Source: Isoetes taiwanensis (taxonomy: Eukaryota; Streptophyta; Lycopodiopsida; Isoetales; Isoetaceae). From it: a stretch of DNA of 64,000 nt. The stretch spans positions 2,053,501-2,117,500 of the forward strand of contig JAJEKV010000091.1 in the NCBI GenBank assembly GCA_021234155.1, read 5' to 3'. Each line of letters begins with the position of its first letter. The stretch's first letter is position 1. The translations under genes and the position numbers were made by a program. Shown here in pieces: positions 1 to 11,245 of this stretch. Under the pieces are notes generated by a model. It had not been told where the DNA came from and made no database searches. It was given only the letters and a program-made list of their open reading frames with translations.

Positions 1-1518
1 TGGAGAAGCTACTGTTCTCTCGTGAAATAAGGACATCTTTGAAATCTTCATTCCACAAGCGGCTAAAGCTAGATTGGGAGATGTGTGGTAGCCCTTGCAT
101 GCTTAGAGATTCATTCACTTCCTTTAACATGGACATCATATTATAGGTAGGTGGCATCACCTTTTGATAATCTCTCTCTCCATCGCTTGTAATTCTACTT
201 CGATGTGGCATCTGATTAGCTGTAACATCTACCAATTGTGTAAGTGCAACCTTTGCAGCTTCCATTCTTTCTGTACTTCGCTTTACAAGTTTGTTCCCAT
301 GCATGCCCTTTTTTGCTCCATTAAGCCATTTGTTTCTCCTATTATAGAAAGTAGCTTTACAAATCCCATAAATTGTATACCATCCTTTACAGCATATAAC
401 ATTCCCATCAAATAACATGCCCTCGTACTTTCCATCTTCACCTTTTACACTTGCTGCAAAGCTATCATATGTGAAAGTTGTCTGATTTCAAAGAATGATA
501 TTCAGTTCGGGCAATTAGAATCTTCTCTCGATTAGCATATTGGCAACAATGCTTTGGACAACAATCAATAGATGCAACAATAGCAATATTCTCCATATCA
601 CAAGGGTCGGCCTTGGCTTTTTTCACTACTAGTTTGGCTCTCTTCCTCTTTATAAAACGATAAGGACGCTTGTATTTCTTCATTCCGCCCCCCACATTAG
701 TAACTTCTTCATCAATTATATGCTTTTCCCCAAGCAACGATTCTCCATTGAGTAATATCAAGTTTTTGATAGGCCATCGCATAAGTTTTCCAATCTCGAA
801 TGAGCTATCGTCAACCATCATCTCAAACACTGTAATCCCAAGGTCATTTTCTCCCAGGTAGGCACTGTCAACAACTTCATTTGTAAACGCCACAACAATA
901 AAAGCAAATCCCAACTTATTGTTCTCCTTGTCTAGGACAATCACCTATTGCCTGCCCATGTAGATCTATCATCTGGATTGAACTTGTGACTGTTTTCTCT
1001 AGGCAAGGTCATAACTTCGGGACTGAAAGCATGATTTTCAACATTTGGTGCACCTGTTAACTTTGGTCTCGAGGTCATAACTTCGGGACTGAAAGCATGA
1101 TTTTCAACATTTGGTGCACCTGTTAACTGTGGTCTCAAGTTGCTTTTCTTCCATCTCACAAAAGAACCAACATGCTCCAGTAGATAATTATGTGATGGAT
1201 TTGTAGGTTTGTCATAGACAACCTTTAAAGAAATGCTGACATATCCATCACCTAGTATTTGATTGTGGCAGTATCTGCTTGGATCCATGGTGAATATTGT
1301 TCCTTCCGCTACATCTGTATCATTCTCCATGAGTGTAACATGCATTCCTTCTTGGATTTCCTTGCTCTGTAAGCAACACTTTTGCTTAGTTACATAATGA
1401 ACATAACGATTTTATAATTTGAATAGTTAGTGATATCCACACCTGAGAAGCCATAGCGTCTTTATAACTATGTATATAAATGGCAGCGTCTATTTGTTGT
1501 TTAAGCTTCTTGAACCTG
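1..1518 (-). pseudogene. Transposon-like multi-exon gene, 3' part cut by window edge
   Basis: Three minus-strand blocks read in order. An exon near 1444-1518 ends at a CAG|GTGTGG donor. An exon starts at 1366 after TTACAG and runs to about 941; it contains VAEGTIFTMDP and GDGYVSI. The next block, 944-465, contains CCPKHCCQYANREKIL. After a one-base frame break near 465, an open frame runs to base 1 with ICCKGWYTIYGICKATFYN and NQMPHRSR. The CCxxxCC segment followed by a GISKSxFY-like segment and a MPHKSR-like segment recalls a large family of uncharacterised eukaryotic, transposon-like proteins, often with a C-terminal DUF7869 domain; that is from memory. The domain expected downstream would lie outside the window. 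A 66-bp in-frame tandem duplication sits at 1008-1139. The frame breaks make a relic likely, though the splice sites look good. Confidence 0.45.
1008..1139 (-). repeat. 66-bp in-frame tandem duplication in exon
   Basis: Two adjacent copies of a 66-bp unit start at 1008 and 1074, differing by only a few bases. On the minus strand each encodes 22 residues around TGAPNVENHAFSPEVM. The length is a multiple of three, so the duplication kept the frame. It looks recent because the copies are nearly identical. Confidence 0.9.
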
Positions 1519-2590
1519 ATTAGAAAAGTTCCAACACATGTTGATTGTTATAAGATAGAATAATTTGAATAGGTGAATTAGGGGTAACCTACACATGTAG
1601 CTAAGTCGATTCACATTTCCTATTTAAATTAAACAAGTAGTTGTACGTACCTTAGAAACCATAACGAAATATACTGTTGCTTCTCTTTAGCTCCAAACCT
1701 GCAATATCAAAGGAGAAACTTAATTTATCAGAAATGAATAAAATTGCATGTTTTGGTTTAGACTACAACATTTTATGTTTAGACTTATAATCTATCTAAT
1801 TTGTACCACAATGTATATAACTTTAGTATTCATAAATAGAAAATTAAGAAGCTAACAAAAAAGTCTAGCCTACTACTACTGCGAATTAAAAACCCTACAA
1901 CAAAGTCGAGTATTAGGGAATAGTCAATTTAAAAAATACTAAATTTTGAATGAAACTGGAATTTGCAATTTGTTTTTAAAAAGTCGGATAATATATAAAT
2001 ATGGGATAGAAGGTAGAGATAGGTGGGATAGAAGGTAGAGATAGGGCGGCTTTACCCTGAAGTGACGCCTTGGCGATAATGGATACAGGTAACACGATGA
2101 AAGCAATGGTAGTCACATTTAATTGTTTGCCTCGATTTAAATGAAATCCATAGATGGAGAATGACGTAAATGATAGGTAGCTCTATATTAAGCACAAAAA
2201 AGGTGAGTGCATATTTAAGATAGAATCCAAAGAGGCATGACTCTTCCTTGGATATACGTGAGGTCATATGATGATTTAAGATCATAGGCTGAACAATTTG
2301 AACACTCCACCTTGGCCTACATTCATTATATCCACAATCTTCAAATGATCACTATTTGCCCTAATCTTCTTCTTGGAAGCGTGTTTGCCACATTTCCACT
2401 GCCATGTCATTCGTTAACAGACTTGATAGCAACAAAACTTGCTTTCTTATAAAATGGAACTTCGGTTAAGTATGAAGCACACCCTAGCTAGAGAATATAT
2501 AAACGTAGGACAGATAGAGATATAACTGTAGGAAAGATAGAGAAATTATAAATGTAGCTACATGAACCCCGTTAGCCACGTGATTAAAAG
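1519..2590. other. AT-rich gene-free stretch
   Basis: No supported gene. A 21-bp unit, GGGATAGAAGGTAGAGATAGG, is duplicated near 2004-2045. A sequence close to the palindrome of the 5.5-7.4 kb array occurs at about 1529-1546 (TTCCAACACATGTTGATT). Confidence 0.5.
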
Positions 2591-2596
2591 TGGAAA

Positions 2597-2616
2597 GTTC
2601 CAACACGTGTTGGAGG
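2597..2616. repeat. Isolated copy of the array palindrome
   Basis: TTCCAACACGTGTTGGAGG matches the 20-bp palindrome repeated at 5530-7402, but stands alone 2.9 kb upstream of it. Its centre is CACGTG, a G-box core. Confidence 0.6.
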
Positions 2617-2624
2617 TGTATTAC

Positions 2625-2690
2625 TTATGTTAGGGTTAGGGCAGAGGAAAAAAGGCCTTTAGATTTAGGGTTAGGGTTAGCGTTTAGGCC
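2625..2690. repeat. Short TTTAGGG-like interstitial run
   Basis: GTTAGGGTTAGGG and, 30 bases later, TTTAGGGTTAGGGTTAG occur on the plus strand. These are plant telomere-type heptamers with slips. They are too short to be a telomere; plant promoters often carry such telo-boxes. Confidence 0.5.
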
Positions 2691-2820
2691 CCAAAATATT
2701 CATCCCCTGCCGCTGCCGCACAGCAACCCCTGTTCTGTTTTTCTTCGATCCAATCTGTCTTTCTTCTTCTTCTTTATGGTGTAGATAACGCCGGCCCGAG
2801 CAGCACGGCGTTCTATTTGA

Positions 2821-2880
2821 GGGCCATGGCCAAAATGGCGGTGTGTCGTATTACACCTCGAACCATTTTGGCCATGGCCC
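2821..2880. repeat. Perfect 18-bp inverted repeat hairpin
   Basis: GGGCCATGGCCAAAATGG (2821-2838) is the exact reverse complement of 2863-2880. Inside the loop GGTGT (2840-2844) pairs with ACACC (2853-2857). The whole could fold into a long hairpin. No gene is recognised beside it; the surrounding 2.7-3.8 kb is GC-richer than its neighbours and may be a decayed promoter or 5' region. Confidence 0.85.
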
Positions 2881-5520
2881 GAAATTTTTGAGGTAAACGC
2901 CGAGGGCCGTATGCTATCGCTCTAACGCCCGGGTTCGAGGGTTTTCAGCGCCTGCTCGCAAAGCTCACCTGCGCCTCGGTCTAATTCCTCTTCGTTGTAG
3001 ATGTTAATGCAGTAACGCAAATCCATTTCTCTTATGTTTTTTCCTTCGGTCCGGCATTCGACAATATGCTTCTAAGCAGCCCCATTCCACCGTATGATCA
3101 CAAAAAAGTGATGCATGAATCCGCCACAAGGTTTTTCTGCGAGATCTCTAGAGATTCCGGGCTATATTCGGATTCATAGTGCTTCTTCTTGTAAACAGAG
3201 GTTCGTGAAGATTTCACGTGTTTTTGCTCCAAGGATTAGAGCTATAAAGCTCGAGAATCGCCGAGCTTGCAAATATTAAGCGAGCTATGGTGGAGCTTGC
3301 AAATATTACGCGAGCTATGGTGGAGCTTCACGAAAAAGGGTTTTCCCCATAACGTATCTTCCCACGCAAGGGAGCTTTTTGGTGTTGCCTTTCTTCCCTT
3401 TTTTTTGCTTTATGCCTTCTGAGAGCCATCTACCTTCTCTGTAGCTTTGAGAACGAAAAAAAGAAAGCCCTAGGGTGTTATGCCATTTTGAATCGATTAT
3501 CCAAAGGGTGTTACGTGAAATCTGCCTAAATTTTGAGACACCTGACTTCGTTATTAATAAGTAACAAATGACGGTTGTCAAATAGCGGTCCAGATTAAAT
3601 CTGACCCGTGTAAACTTCGAGAACCGGGCGCATGAGCAAGGCCGTTTTTCTTTGCCGTTCTTCAGATGCTTTCTATTCATCCCCCGCCGTTTTTGCGCCG
3701 CGACAAAGAACCCTCGGGGAGCTTTTTTTCGATCCAATCCCCTATTCATCCCCTCGCCGCCTGTCTCTACATGTTTTCCCCGCTTTGCAAGGCATCGAGG
3801 TAGGCTAGAATGAAAGCTATAGGGTCTAATTCGCCCGAAAAAGTTCCCTCGTTCTTTTGATTCAGATCATATCCTCTGTTTTTTTAGCCCGAGATCCCCT
3901 GTTTCTAAGGATTACGTAAAGACTTGCAGAGGGCCATAGACTGGCAAGAGCGAACAGGATTGTGGTGGTTAAAATGGCTAGGCAGGCCTGCGATTTGGCA
4001 GAAGCAAGGCCGTTCTTTATGGAGCAAGGCCGTTTCTTCTCAAGCTTTCTTCTTTATGGAACAATGCCGTTAAGCCATGGGCGGCTGGTCGGTTTGATCG
4101 TGAGTCATGGCAAATTGCTGAATGCTTCTGTGGCTGGACAATAGATCAAGTTTTAGAGCAGAAAATAGGCATACGGTTGATTTGGCAGTATTCTGATCAA
4201 CCAGCATAATAATATTAGCTAGTTTTAGCCGCCCGCCTGGTGGGATCATGATCATAAGGCCGCTATGAGATCATTCTGCTATGAGGGCCTGGAAACATGG
4301 ATTGTAAACATGGATTACTTGCCCTCTTGTAAACATGGATTCCATCCCGAATGTAATGGTATGTGGTTATATTCTCATGCTTCATGCCCCGCTTCTGAGA
4401 ACTAGTCTAATTCAAGGCAACAATCGCATGGAAATTGGAGAAGTTGCTATCGCAATGCTAGCTGAAGAAAATTTGTTGGAAAATTTACAAACACAGGCTT
4501 GAATCTTTAGTCCCTAAACAAATTAATCTTTGCTTCTTTCATTCTGGTTACCTTCTCAAATATCTTCACAGGCGCAAAGGCCAGCTTCAATGTGCATTGG
4601 ATGAAATTCTTCTGGAGAATCAGTCGTGAAATCGAGATGTAGAATAATCTGTGAAAGTCTGATCAAGAATCGAGCATCGAGCATGTGCAGTGCAATGCAA
4701 TCTGTAATCAGTTTTCTTGAGAGGAAAAAGTTCAACTAATTTTTAAATTGTTACACGTGGTCCTTTTTTATAGGCGTACCGCTTCGTTTTTTAAATTTAT
4801 TTTGAAATGTCTTTTATAAAAGTAGCCACGTGTGCAACACTTAAAAGGTAAGTACATGCACTGTTTTTTTCTTTTTCTTTCCTTTTTTCGACCAAGCCCG
4901 CTCTTGCTCTTCTCGAGAATCTTCTCGAGAATCGCAGGCGCTTGCTACAGTCGGCTATGACAAAGATGTTTTTAAAGATTGTTCCTGTTGGCTCACTTTG
5001 TAATCAAGCATTAGCCCGTTTCTAGTTGCTCTGACGTTTCTAGTTGCTCTGACGAATTTGATTAGCTATTATCACATTATTTTTTAAATACAGACATCTC
5101 TCATCACACTATTTTTTAAATACACATTTTATATTTCCATCATAAACACCTTTTCATTTCCTCTAAACCCAAACTGGTCACAAAGATTGCTTGCACTTCT
5201 ATCCAACTTTGATGGCAACTAAAAAAGGTGTGTTTTTTTAATTTATATCTATTCCATTATGTTTGCATGATGACATGTCCTTTTGAAAGTTAGCATTAAA
5301 ATGCTAAATTGATATTTGATTGTTTCGAAAAGGCTTTCTCTATTATATAATGTACTGGAATATGTATTGGTGTCTAGCTTGCAATAGCCTTCAAAATCAT
5401 CTACTTTAAATGCCTCAAAGAACTTCATATAAATAATATTATATAGTTTAATAACTAGCCTCCACTTCCACAACCACATATATTATGTCCCAGCTTGTCA
5501 AATAAAATGTCCTCTAATTT
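2881..5520. other. Intergenic DNA without a recognisable gene
   Basis: Several open frames of 60-144 codons exist, but none resembles a known domain or has convincing codon structure. Short direct duplications are visible, for example CTTCTCGAGAAT twice at 4911-4934 and GTTTCTAGTTGCTCTGACG twice around 5019-5053. The segment 5160-5520 leads into the palindromic array. Confidence 0.5.
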
Positions 5521-5529
5521 AATATATGG

Positions 5530-7402
5530 CCTCCAACCTATGTTGGAGGTTTTTGATATATTTAAAGAAGTTGGACATTTGAAAATGTATAGGACTATAG
5601 ATTGGATAGGACTATAGATTGTATAGGACTATATTCCACATGTCCTCTAAATTCCAACATGACCTCCAACATATGTTGGAGGTTTTTTAAGTTGAATCCT
5701 TCGAGCATATGTTACAAGACCTCCAACGTATGTTGGAGGTTCTTTATTTAAGATGGCTCTTGTAGTTTGTAGTACATGTATTACGTCCCACCCCTTGTCC
5801 AATAAAATATCCTCTAATTTAATATATGGCCTCCAACATATGTTGGAGGTTTTTGATGTATTTAAAGAAGTTGGACATTTGAAAATGTATAGGACTTTAG
5901 ATTGGATAGGACTATAGATTGTATAGGACTATATTCCACATGTCCTCTAAATTACAACATGACCTCCAACATATGTTGGAGGTTTTTTAAGTTGAATCCT
6001 TCGAGCATATGTTACAAGACCTCCAACATATGTTGGAGGTTCTTTATTTAAGATGGCTCTTGTAGTTTGTAGTACGTCCCACCCCTTGTCTATTAAAATG
6101 TCCTCTAATTTAATATATGGCCTCCAACATATGTTGGAGGTTTTTGATGTATTTAAAGAAGTTGGACATTTGAAAATGTATAGGACTATAGATTGGATAG
6201 GATTATAGATTGTATAGGACTATATTCCACATGTCCTCTAAATTACAACATGACCTCCAACATATGTTGGAGGTTTTTTAAGTTGAATCCTTCGAGCATA
6301 TGTTACAAGACCTCCAACGTATGTTGGAGGTTCTTTATTTAAGATGGCTCTTGTAGTTTGTAGTACATATATTATGTCCCAGCCCTTGTCCAATAAAATG
6401 TCCTCTAATTTAATATATGGCCTCCAACATATGTTGGAGGTTTTTGATGTATTTAAAGATGTTGGACATTTGAAAATGTATAGGACTATAGATTGTATAG
6501 GACTATATTCCACGTGTCCTCTAAATTACAACATGACCTCCAACATCTGTTGGTTTTTAAGTTGAATCCTTCGAGCATATGTTACAAGACCTCCAACGTA
6601 TTATGTCCCACCCCTTGTCCAATAAAATGTCCTCTAATTTAATATATGGCCTCCAACATACGTTGGAGGTTTTTAATGTATTTAAAGATGTTGGACATTT
6701 GAAAATGTAATAGGACTATAGATTGGATAGGACTATATTCCACATGTCCTCTAAATTACAACATGACCTCCAACATATGTTGGAGGTTTTTTAAGTTGAA
6801 TCCTTCGAGCATATGTTACAACATGACCTCCAACGTATGTTGGAGGTTTTTTATTTAAATATCATCCACATTACCTACTTGATTGTTTAGTTTGTGTTGC
6901 CACTTCCAACATGCGTTGGATGTTTTTGTAGATATACTATAGTAATGAGTTTGATATCTAAATGGCAGGCTTCCAACATATGTTGGAGGTTTCGTTCTAT
7001 CAAAATGATATCATCTTTATTCCTAGCTTCCAACGTATGTTGGAGGTTTACACATGTTATCTTGTTCCCCATGTCCTCTAAATTACAACATGACCTCCAA
7101 CATATGTTGGAGGTTTTTTAAGTTGAATCCTTCGAGCATATGTTACAAGACCTCCAATGTTGGAGGTTCTTTATTTAAATATCATCCACATTACCTAACT
7201 GATTGTTTAGTTTGTGTTGCCACTTCCAACATGCGTTGGATGTTTTTGTAGATATATACTATAGGTAATGAGTTGTTATCTAAATGGCAAGCTTCCAACA
7301 TATGTTGGAGGTTTCATTCTATCAATATCATCTTTATTCCTAGCTTCCAACGTATGTTGGAGGTTGTCATCTTAATTCCTAGCTTCCAACACATGTTGGA
7401 GG
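5530..7402. repeat. Array of about 24 copies of a 20-bp palindrome
   Basis: The core is CCTCCAACATATGTTGGAGG, a perfect 20-bp palindrome. Copies begin near 5530, 5663, 5720, 5830, 5963, 6020, 6120, 6253, 6310, 6420, 6536 (cut short), 6590 (half), 6650, 6766, 6826, 6902, 6970, 7027, 7096, 7150 (4 bases lost), 7224, 7293, 7344 and 7383. Variants change mainly the central bases (ACGTAT, ACACAT, ATACGT, ATGCGT) or the outer base pair. The sequence between copies is also repeated, in a higher-order unit of about 290-300 bp at 5520-6530 and a second type at 6840-7110 and 7170-7400. The spacers are therefore not unique. The array ends about 130 bp before the acceptor of the gene at 7530, so it may lie in that gene's intron or 5' flank. 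Confidence 0.95.
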
Positions 7403-9557
7403 TTTGTCATGTCATATGCATTACAAACTTATCTAAAAAATAAACTTTTTGAGATGATATTGATATTTTTTCTCAACCACCTTCCACATACATTGTATGG
7501 TTGACTTGTTTTATGGATTATTTTTCAGGGGAAACTAAATACAGAGCAAGTACTCTGGAAGATCTTGAATTCACAGGTTATGATATTTCTGATGATCTTA
7601 TTGATAAAAAGTGGTTGTTTGAAGTTGTTCCTGAATATACAAAACATAATGAGGTCTGCTTGTTGGATGAGGAGAGGCAAATATATGGCATACTCTTAAA
7701 ATTTGAGGAGATCCCTGGTGATGATGGAAATTGTATTCTGCAAGGTATTGTGGAGGATCAGAAAGAGGATGATAAAAAAATCAAAGCTTTTACTTTGAGG
7801 CTTGATAATTTTGATGTTAGAAAAATGATAAAATCTGATGACATGATTAGTTGTCGACGATATGGCTGGAAGTTACAAAATTATGACAGCTTGGAAGACT
7901 CTGGTATTGAGACGCATGAAGATTTGATAAGTGGTTTGCACATTGTATGTGCTAGATTAGCCAGGGAAGAAACGGGATCAATGATTTATTCAAAGTTTGC
8001 TACGAAGATCCCGAATGGTCCACAACAGTGTAGCAAGATTATAAAGGGGAAGAAGACATCTATGAAAGTAAAGAAATTGAAAGAGAAAGGAAAAGGAGAA
8101 GATGACATAGAGACAGGAAAAAAAAAGGTAGGAAAAGGAGAAGATGATACGTCGGCAGGGAGTAAAAGAAAGATTAAGAAGAGATCCACATCAGATGCAA
8201 TTGAAAGCAAGAAGGGCGCAGAAACTGAAAATAAAATGATAGTGGTTGCTTCTCATGCAGTTGAAAAGCTTATTACAGAGGACGAACAAGTCGTAGATAA
8301 ACATGGTTCCATGGTACTTGATGTGGAATCTGATAGCCCAAAGAGGAAAAAGAAGAAGCTTACAACGCAGGCTACATTGATGGAGGTGTCCGGCTTTTTT
8401 GTGTTTGGTGACCCACTCCCAATCATGATAAGTGTGCACAATTGTATTATTCCAGATTCAAGGCATACTATGGAGTTTGCAAAGTGGAATTATCGTCGCC
8501 TTAATCCAACCCATGTACAATGGTTGAAAAATGAGATGATTAAGCATCCATCAGTCATGCCAGAGGTTGCAGACCTTTTGCCAATAAATCCTAAAACAAT
8601 GCAACCTATACGCCGCTAGTTTGGAAGAAGTTAAAATGAAAATACAAGGTTTGTTGTCATTGCAGACAACATTCCATGTTGGCTATGCAAATGCTCTCTC
8701 TCATGAAAGTCCCAAATTTAAGGAGAGGTGGGGAATGAGAGCGGCAAGAATCATAGCTCATGATACCCCAATGTTAAAATTGATGGAGATATCATCTGAA
8801 GCTAATAAAAAGAATGAGAAAAATAGGTTTGTATCACCTTTTTTGGACATGTTGCAACAAGCTAGAGCCCAATGGGAGATTTTGGGATCTCCTCCGAAAA
8901 CTATAAGGGAAATCAACAAGCAAAGAGTTCAAGGTATTCTAACTTTACCTTTACTTCCAATATTCTTTATTCTAACAGGATGCTTATGCTTATTCATTAA
9001 CAAATATAATATTTTTTTCTTTATCTTAGGAGTTTGAACAAATTGCAAAGGTGACATTTGGAAAAGCATCAGTTCCTGTCATTTATAATCTTCTGACAAC
9101 AAAGAAAGATATATTTGACAAATGGGTAAAAGCTATTGACCTTTATAACAAAGGAGAATTGCCAGATTCAAAAGGTGATGCAGGTAAGCCTCGAAGTGGA
9201 AAAGACATTCATCTTTCTTCCTTCCGCTGCACGCAACAATTAGAGACGAAAGAGTTGAACGAAGTAGCATGTGCATTGTTGGATGGAAGGGTTTCTTGGA
9301 ATAAAGGTGGGTCAGAAGAAGTAGGTCTACCTTTTGTGCAAGACTATGCAGATAAGCTCAAAGAAACACGGGTCCTAAAATGTGGAATTGTAGCTCATAT
9401 GAGAAGGTATATTCGAGATCCAAATCTCACTTTGTCTAAGCTGTTTCAGGAGAGCCCAACTATAGCTAAGTCATGGGAACAGATAAGAGGATATTGTCTA
9501 AAATGGTGCCAAGGTGAGCTCAATAAGAGTGCTACTAATGCTGACATGCCGAGTCTT

Positions 9558-9649
9558 TTTTTTTTTTTTTTTTTTTTTTTTGAAGAATATAAGAATATAT
9601 TAAACCACTAGAATGCGATCAAGTACAATGATAAGTGTGGTGCTAAGAA
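9558..9649 (-). mobile_element. 92-bp poly(A) retroposed insert with 12-bp target duplication
   Basis: ATGCCGAGTCTT stands at 9546-9557 and again at 9650-9661. Between them lie about 25 T residues and then about 65 bp of other sequence. Read on the minus strand this is a short fragment ending in poly(A), flanked by a 12-bp target-site duplication, the signature of LINE-driven retroposition. The coding frame of the host gene runs into the left copy and continues in register from the right copy, so the insertion broke a formerly open exon. The source of the 65 bp is not recognised. Confidence 0.88.
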
Positions 9650-9966
9650 ATGCCGAGTCTTGCCACAAGCCATCTTGAAGCGATGTGGGACATGGATCAT
9701 GGCTGTATGAGATTGGATTATAGTGTTGTTGCAGTATACAATGTCGGTCCAGGCATCTCAAAAACACGAGATGTTCGTATTTCTGAGAGAGATAGGTCAA
9801 TAGATTTAATCGTTGCTCATACACAGGGTGGTTGGAAAAAGGATGATTTTAAGGACCTTATCAATTTAACGGCTGATGTAAATAAAGAGGTAAGGTATAT
9901 CATATTTTAATTTCAACTTACTTAAACTTCATATTCTAACTATTTCATTTGCATTGATTTTTACAG

Positions 9967-11008
9967 AGTTCTTACTCTTATGTTTTCTTTTTGCGGCTGC
10001 ATGAGATCCCTCATTGTGAAGAAATCCTACGAGCTATTGAAGGAAAGGTTGAGCTATATTATGGCTACCAGGAGCCAAATATTTCAGAAGACAAGGACAT
10101 TGTTTCATTAGAAACATATGTCATTCTTGCACTTGTTTCAAAGAGTACAAACGCATCACTTAAAGATCTTGTATACAAGAAGTCGAAGGGGTTGCTTTTC
10201 TTTCGTAGGGATGAGCTACCATTGAGTTTTGATCCTGCAATTAATATTGAAGATTCTAAAGAGTTGGATCTATATTGCAATCCATTGAGCTATTCTATGG
10301 TCGAGGGTTTGAATGGTGGCCCAATTGTGAAAAATCCAGTAATACGGAATGCGGCATTGAAGTTGATTGAGTGCTTCTCCCGTCCAAATCAAACAGTATT
10401 GGAAGTTAATTGTGGAGGTAACATTGCACGTGAAGCATTGCTGCTTGGGAGGCAAGCCGTTGTCTTAACAGAGAACAGTGTACAAAAGACTGCCATTCAG
10501 TCCATTATGTCCATGTTTTCAAAAATGGATCTCTTTGATATACTAAAGAAGGTAGTCCCCAGTTCGCAATTGCAAGGACCATTGTCTCCAATGACTGACT
10601 ATCAAACAGCAGAATGCACTTTGTCTTTGACGTCATCTAGAGTGTTAGAACTAGAGACAATGATAGTTGAGGATGAAGCTACCGAGAAAAACCAACTAGA
10701 AAATATTGTGGATGATACAAACAGAGTTGTAGAAGACGGACAAGACATGCGTATTGAACCAGTCGATGACGAACAAGTTAATGACGATGATAGGAACAAG
10801 GTTGTGGTAGAAGAACCAACGCATGACGAACAAGCTTTGAGGGATGCAGTTGAAGTTGTATTGCAAGAGAAATCTACAGAGGAGAATAAAGGTGAAAAGC
10901 TTTACTCTTTTCATTTTACAAAGAAGCATTCATTTTTTAGAGCTTATGGACCTACTATATGGCAAGAAGTTAGAAATACCGCAGAAGGTCTTAATATTGA
11001 TGAATATG
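9967..11008 (+). pseudogene. Degenerate adenine/cytosine-N methyltransferase-like segment
   Basis: Part of the 7530-12120 gene. Near 10381-10480 the text SRPNQTVLEVNCGGN followed by EALLLGRQAVVLTEN has the shape of the SAM-binding end of N4/N6 DNA methylases, where a loop like DPFxGSGT precedes a xLGR-xxGxE strand. Here the acidic and FxGxG residues are replaced. Upstream, in the exon ending 9889, DLIVAHTQGGW occupies the place where DPPW would be expected. Both catalytic motifs therefore look lost. The C-terminal third (10620-10900) is acidic and low in complexity. An independent origin is possible; the similarity is from motif shape only. Confidence 0.4.
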
Positions 11009-11245
11009 GTTCATTTTTAATGTAGTTTTTCTTGTGTATGCGTAGGAATGTGACATGGATGAACATGGCACTCTTCAGCCATTATGAAAATGAAAGAAGA
11101 ACCTGAGATCTATCATGATATTGCACTTTTGTACTGAAAACTTATAAAAAACTTCTTGTTTTGTTTGTGTGTTTATAATGTGTAGTCATTTCCCTTCTAC
11201 CTCTTTTTGATAACTAATGTACAATTATTGTCGATGGATTCTTAG

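Noticed and set aside
2625-2690. Telomere or chromosome end
   Set aside because: Only a few imperfect heptamers with kilobases of ordinary sequence on both sides.
4911-4934. Heat-shock element made of CTTCTCGAGAAT repeats
   Set aside because: One GAA unit is mismatched and no gene start follows; it is better described as a 12-bp direct duplication.
5530-7402. CRISPR-like array (regular palindromic repeats)
   Set aside because: The spacers are themselves copies of one another in about 290-bp units, spacing is irregular, no cas genes are near, and all context is plant nuclear DNA.
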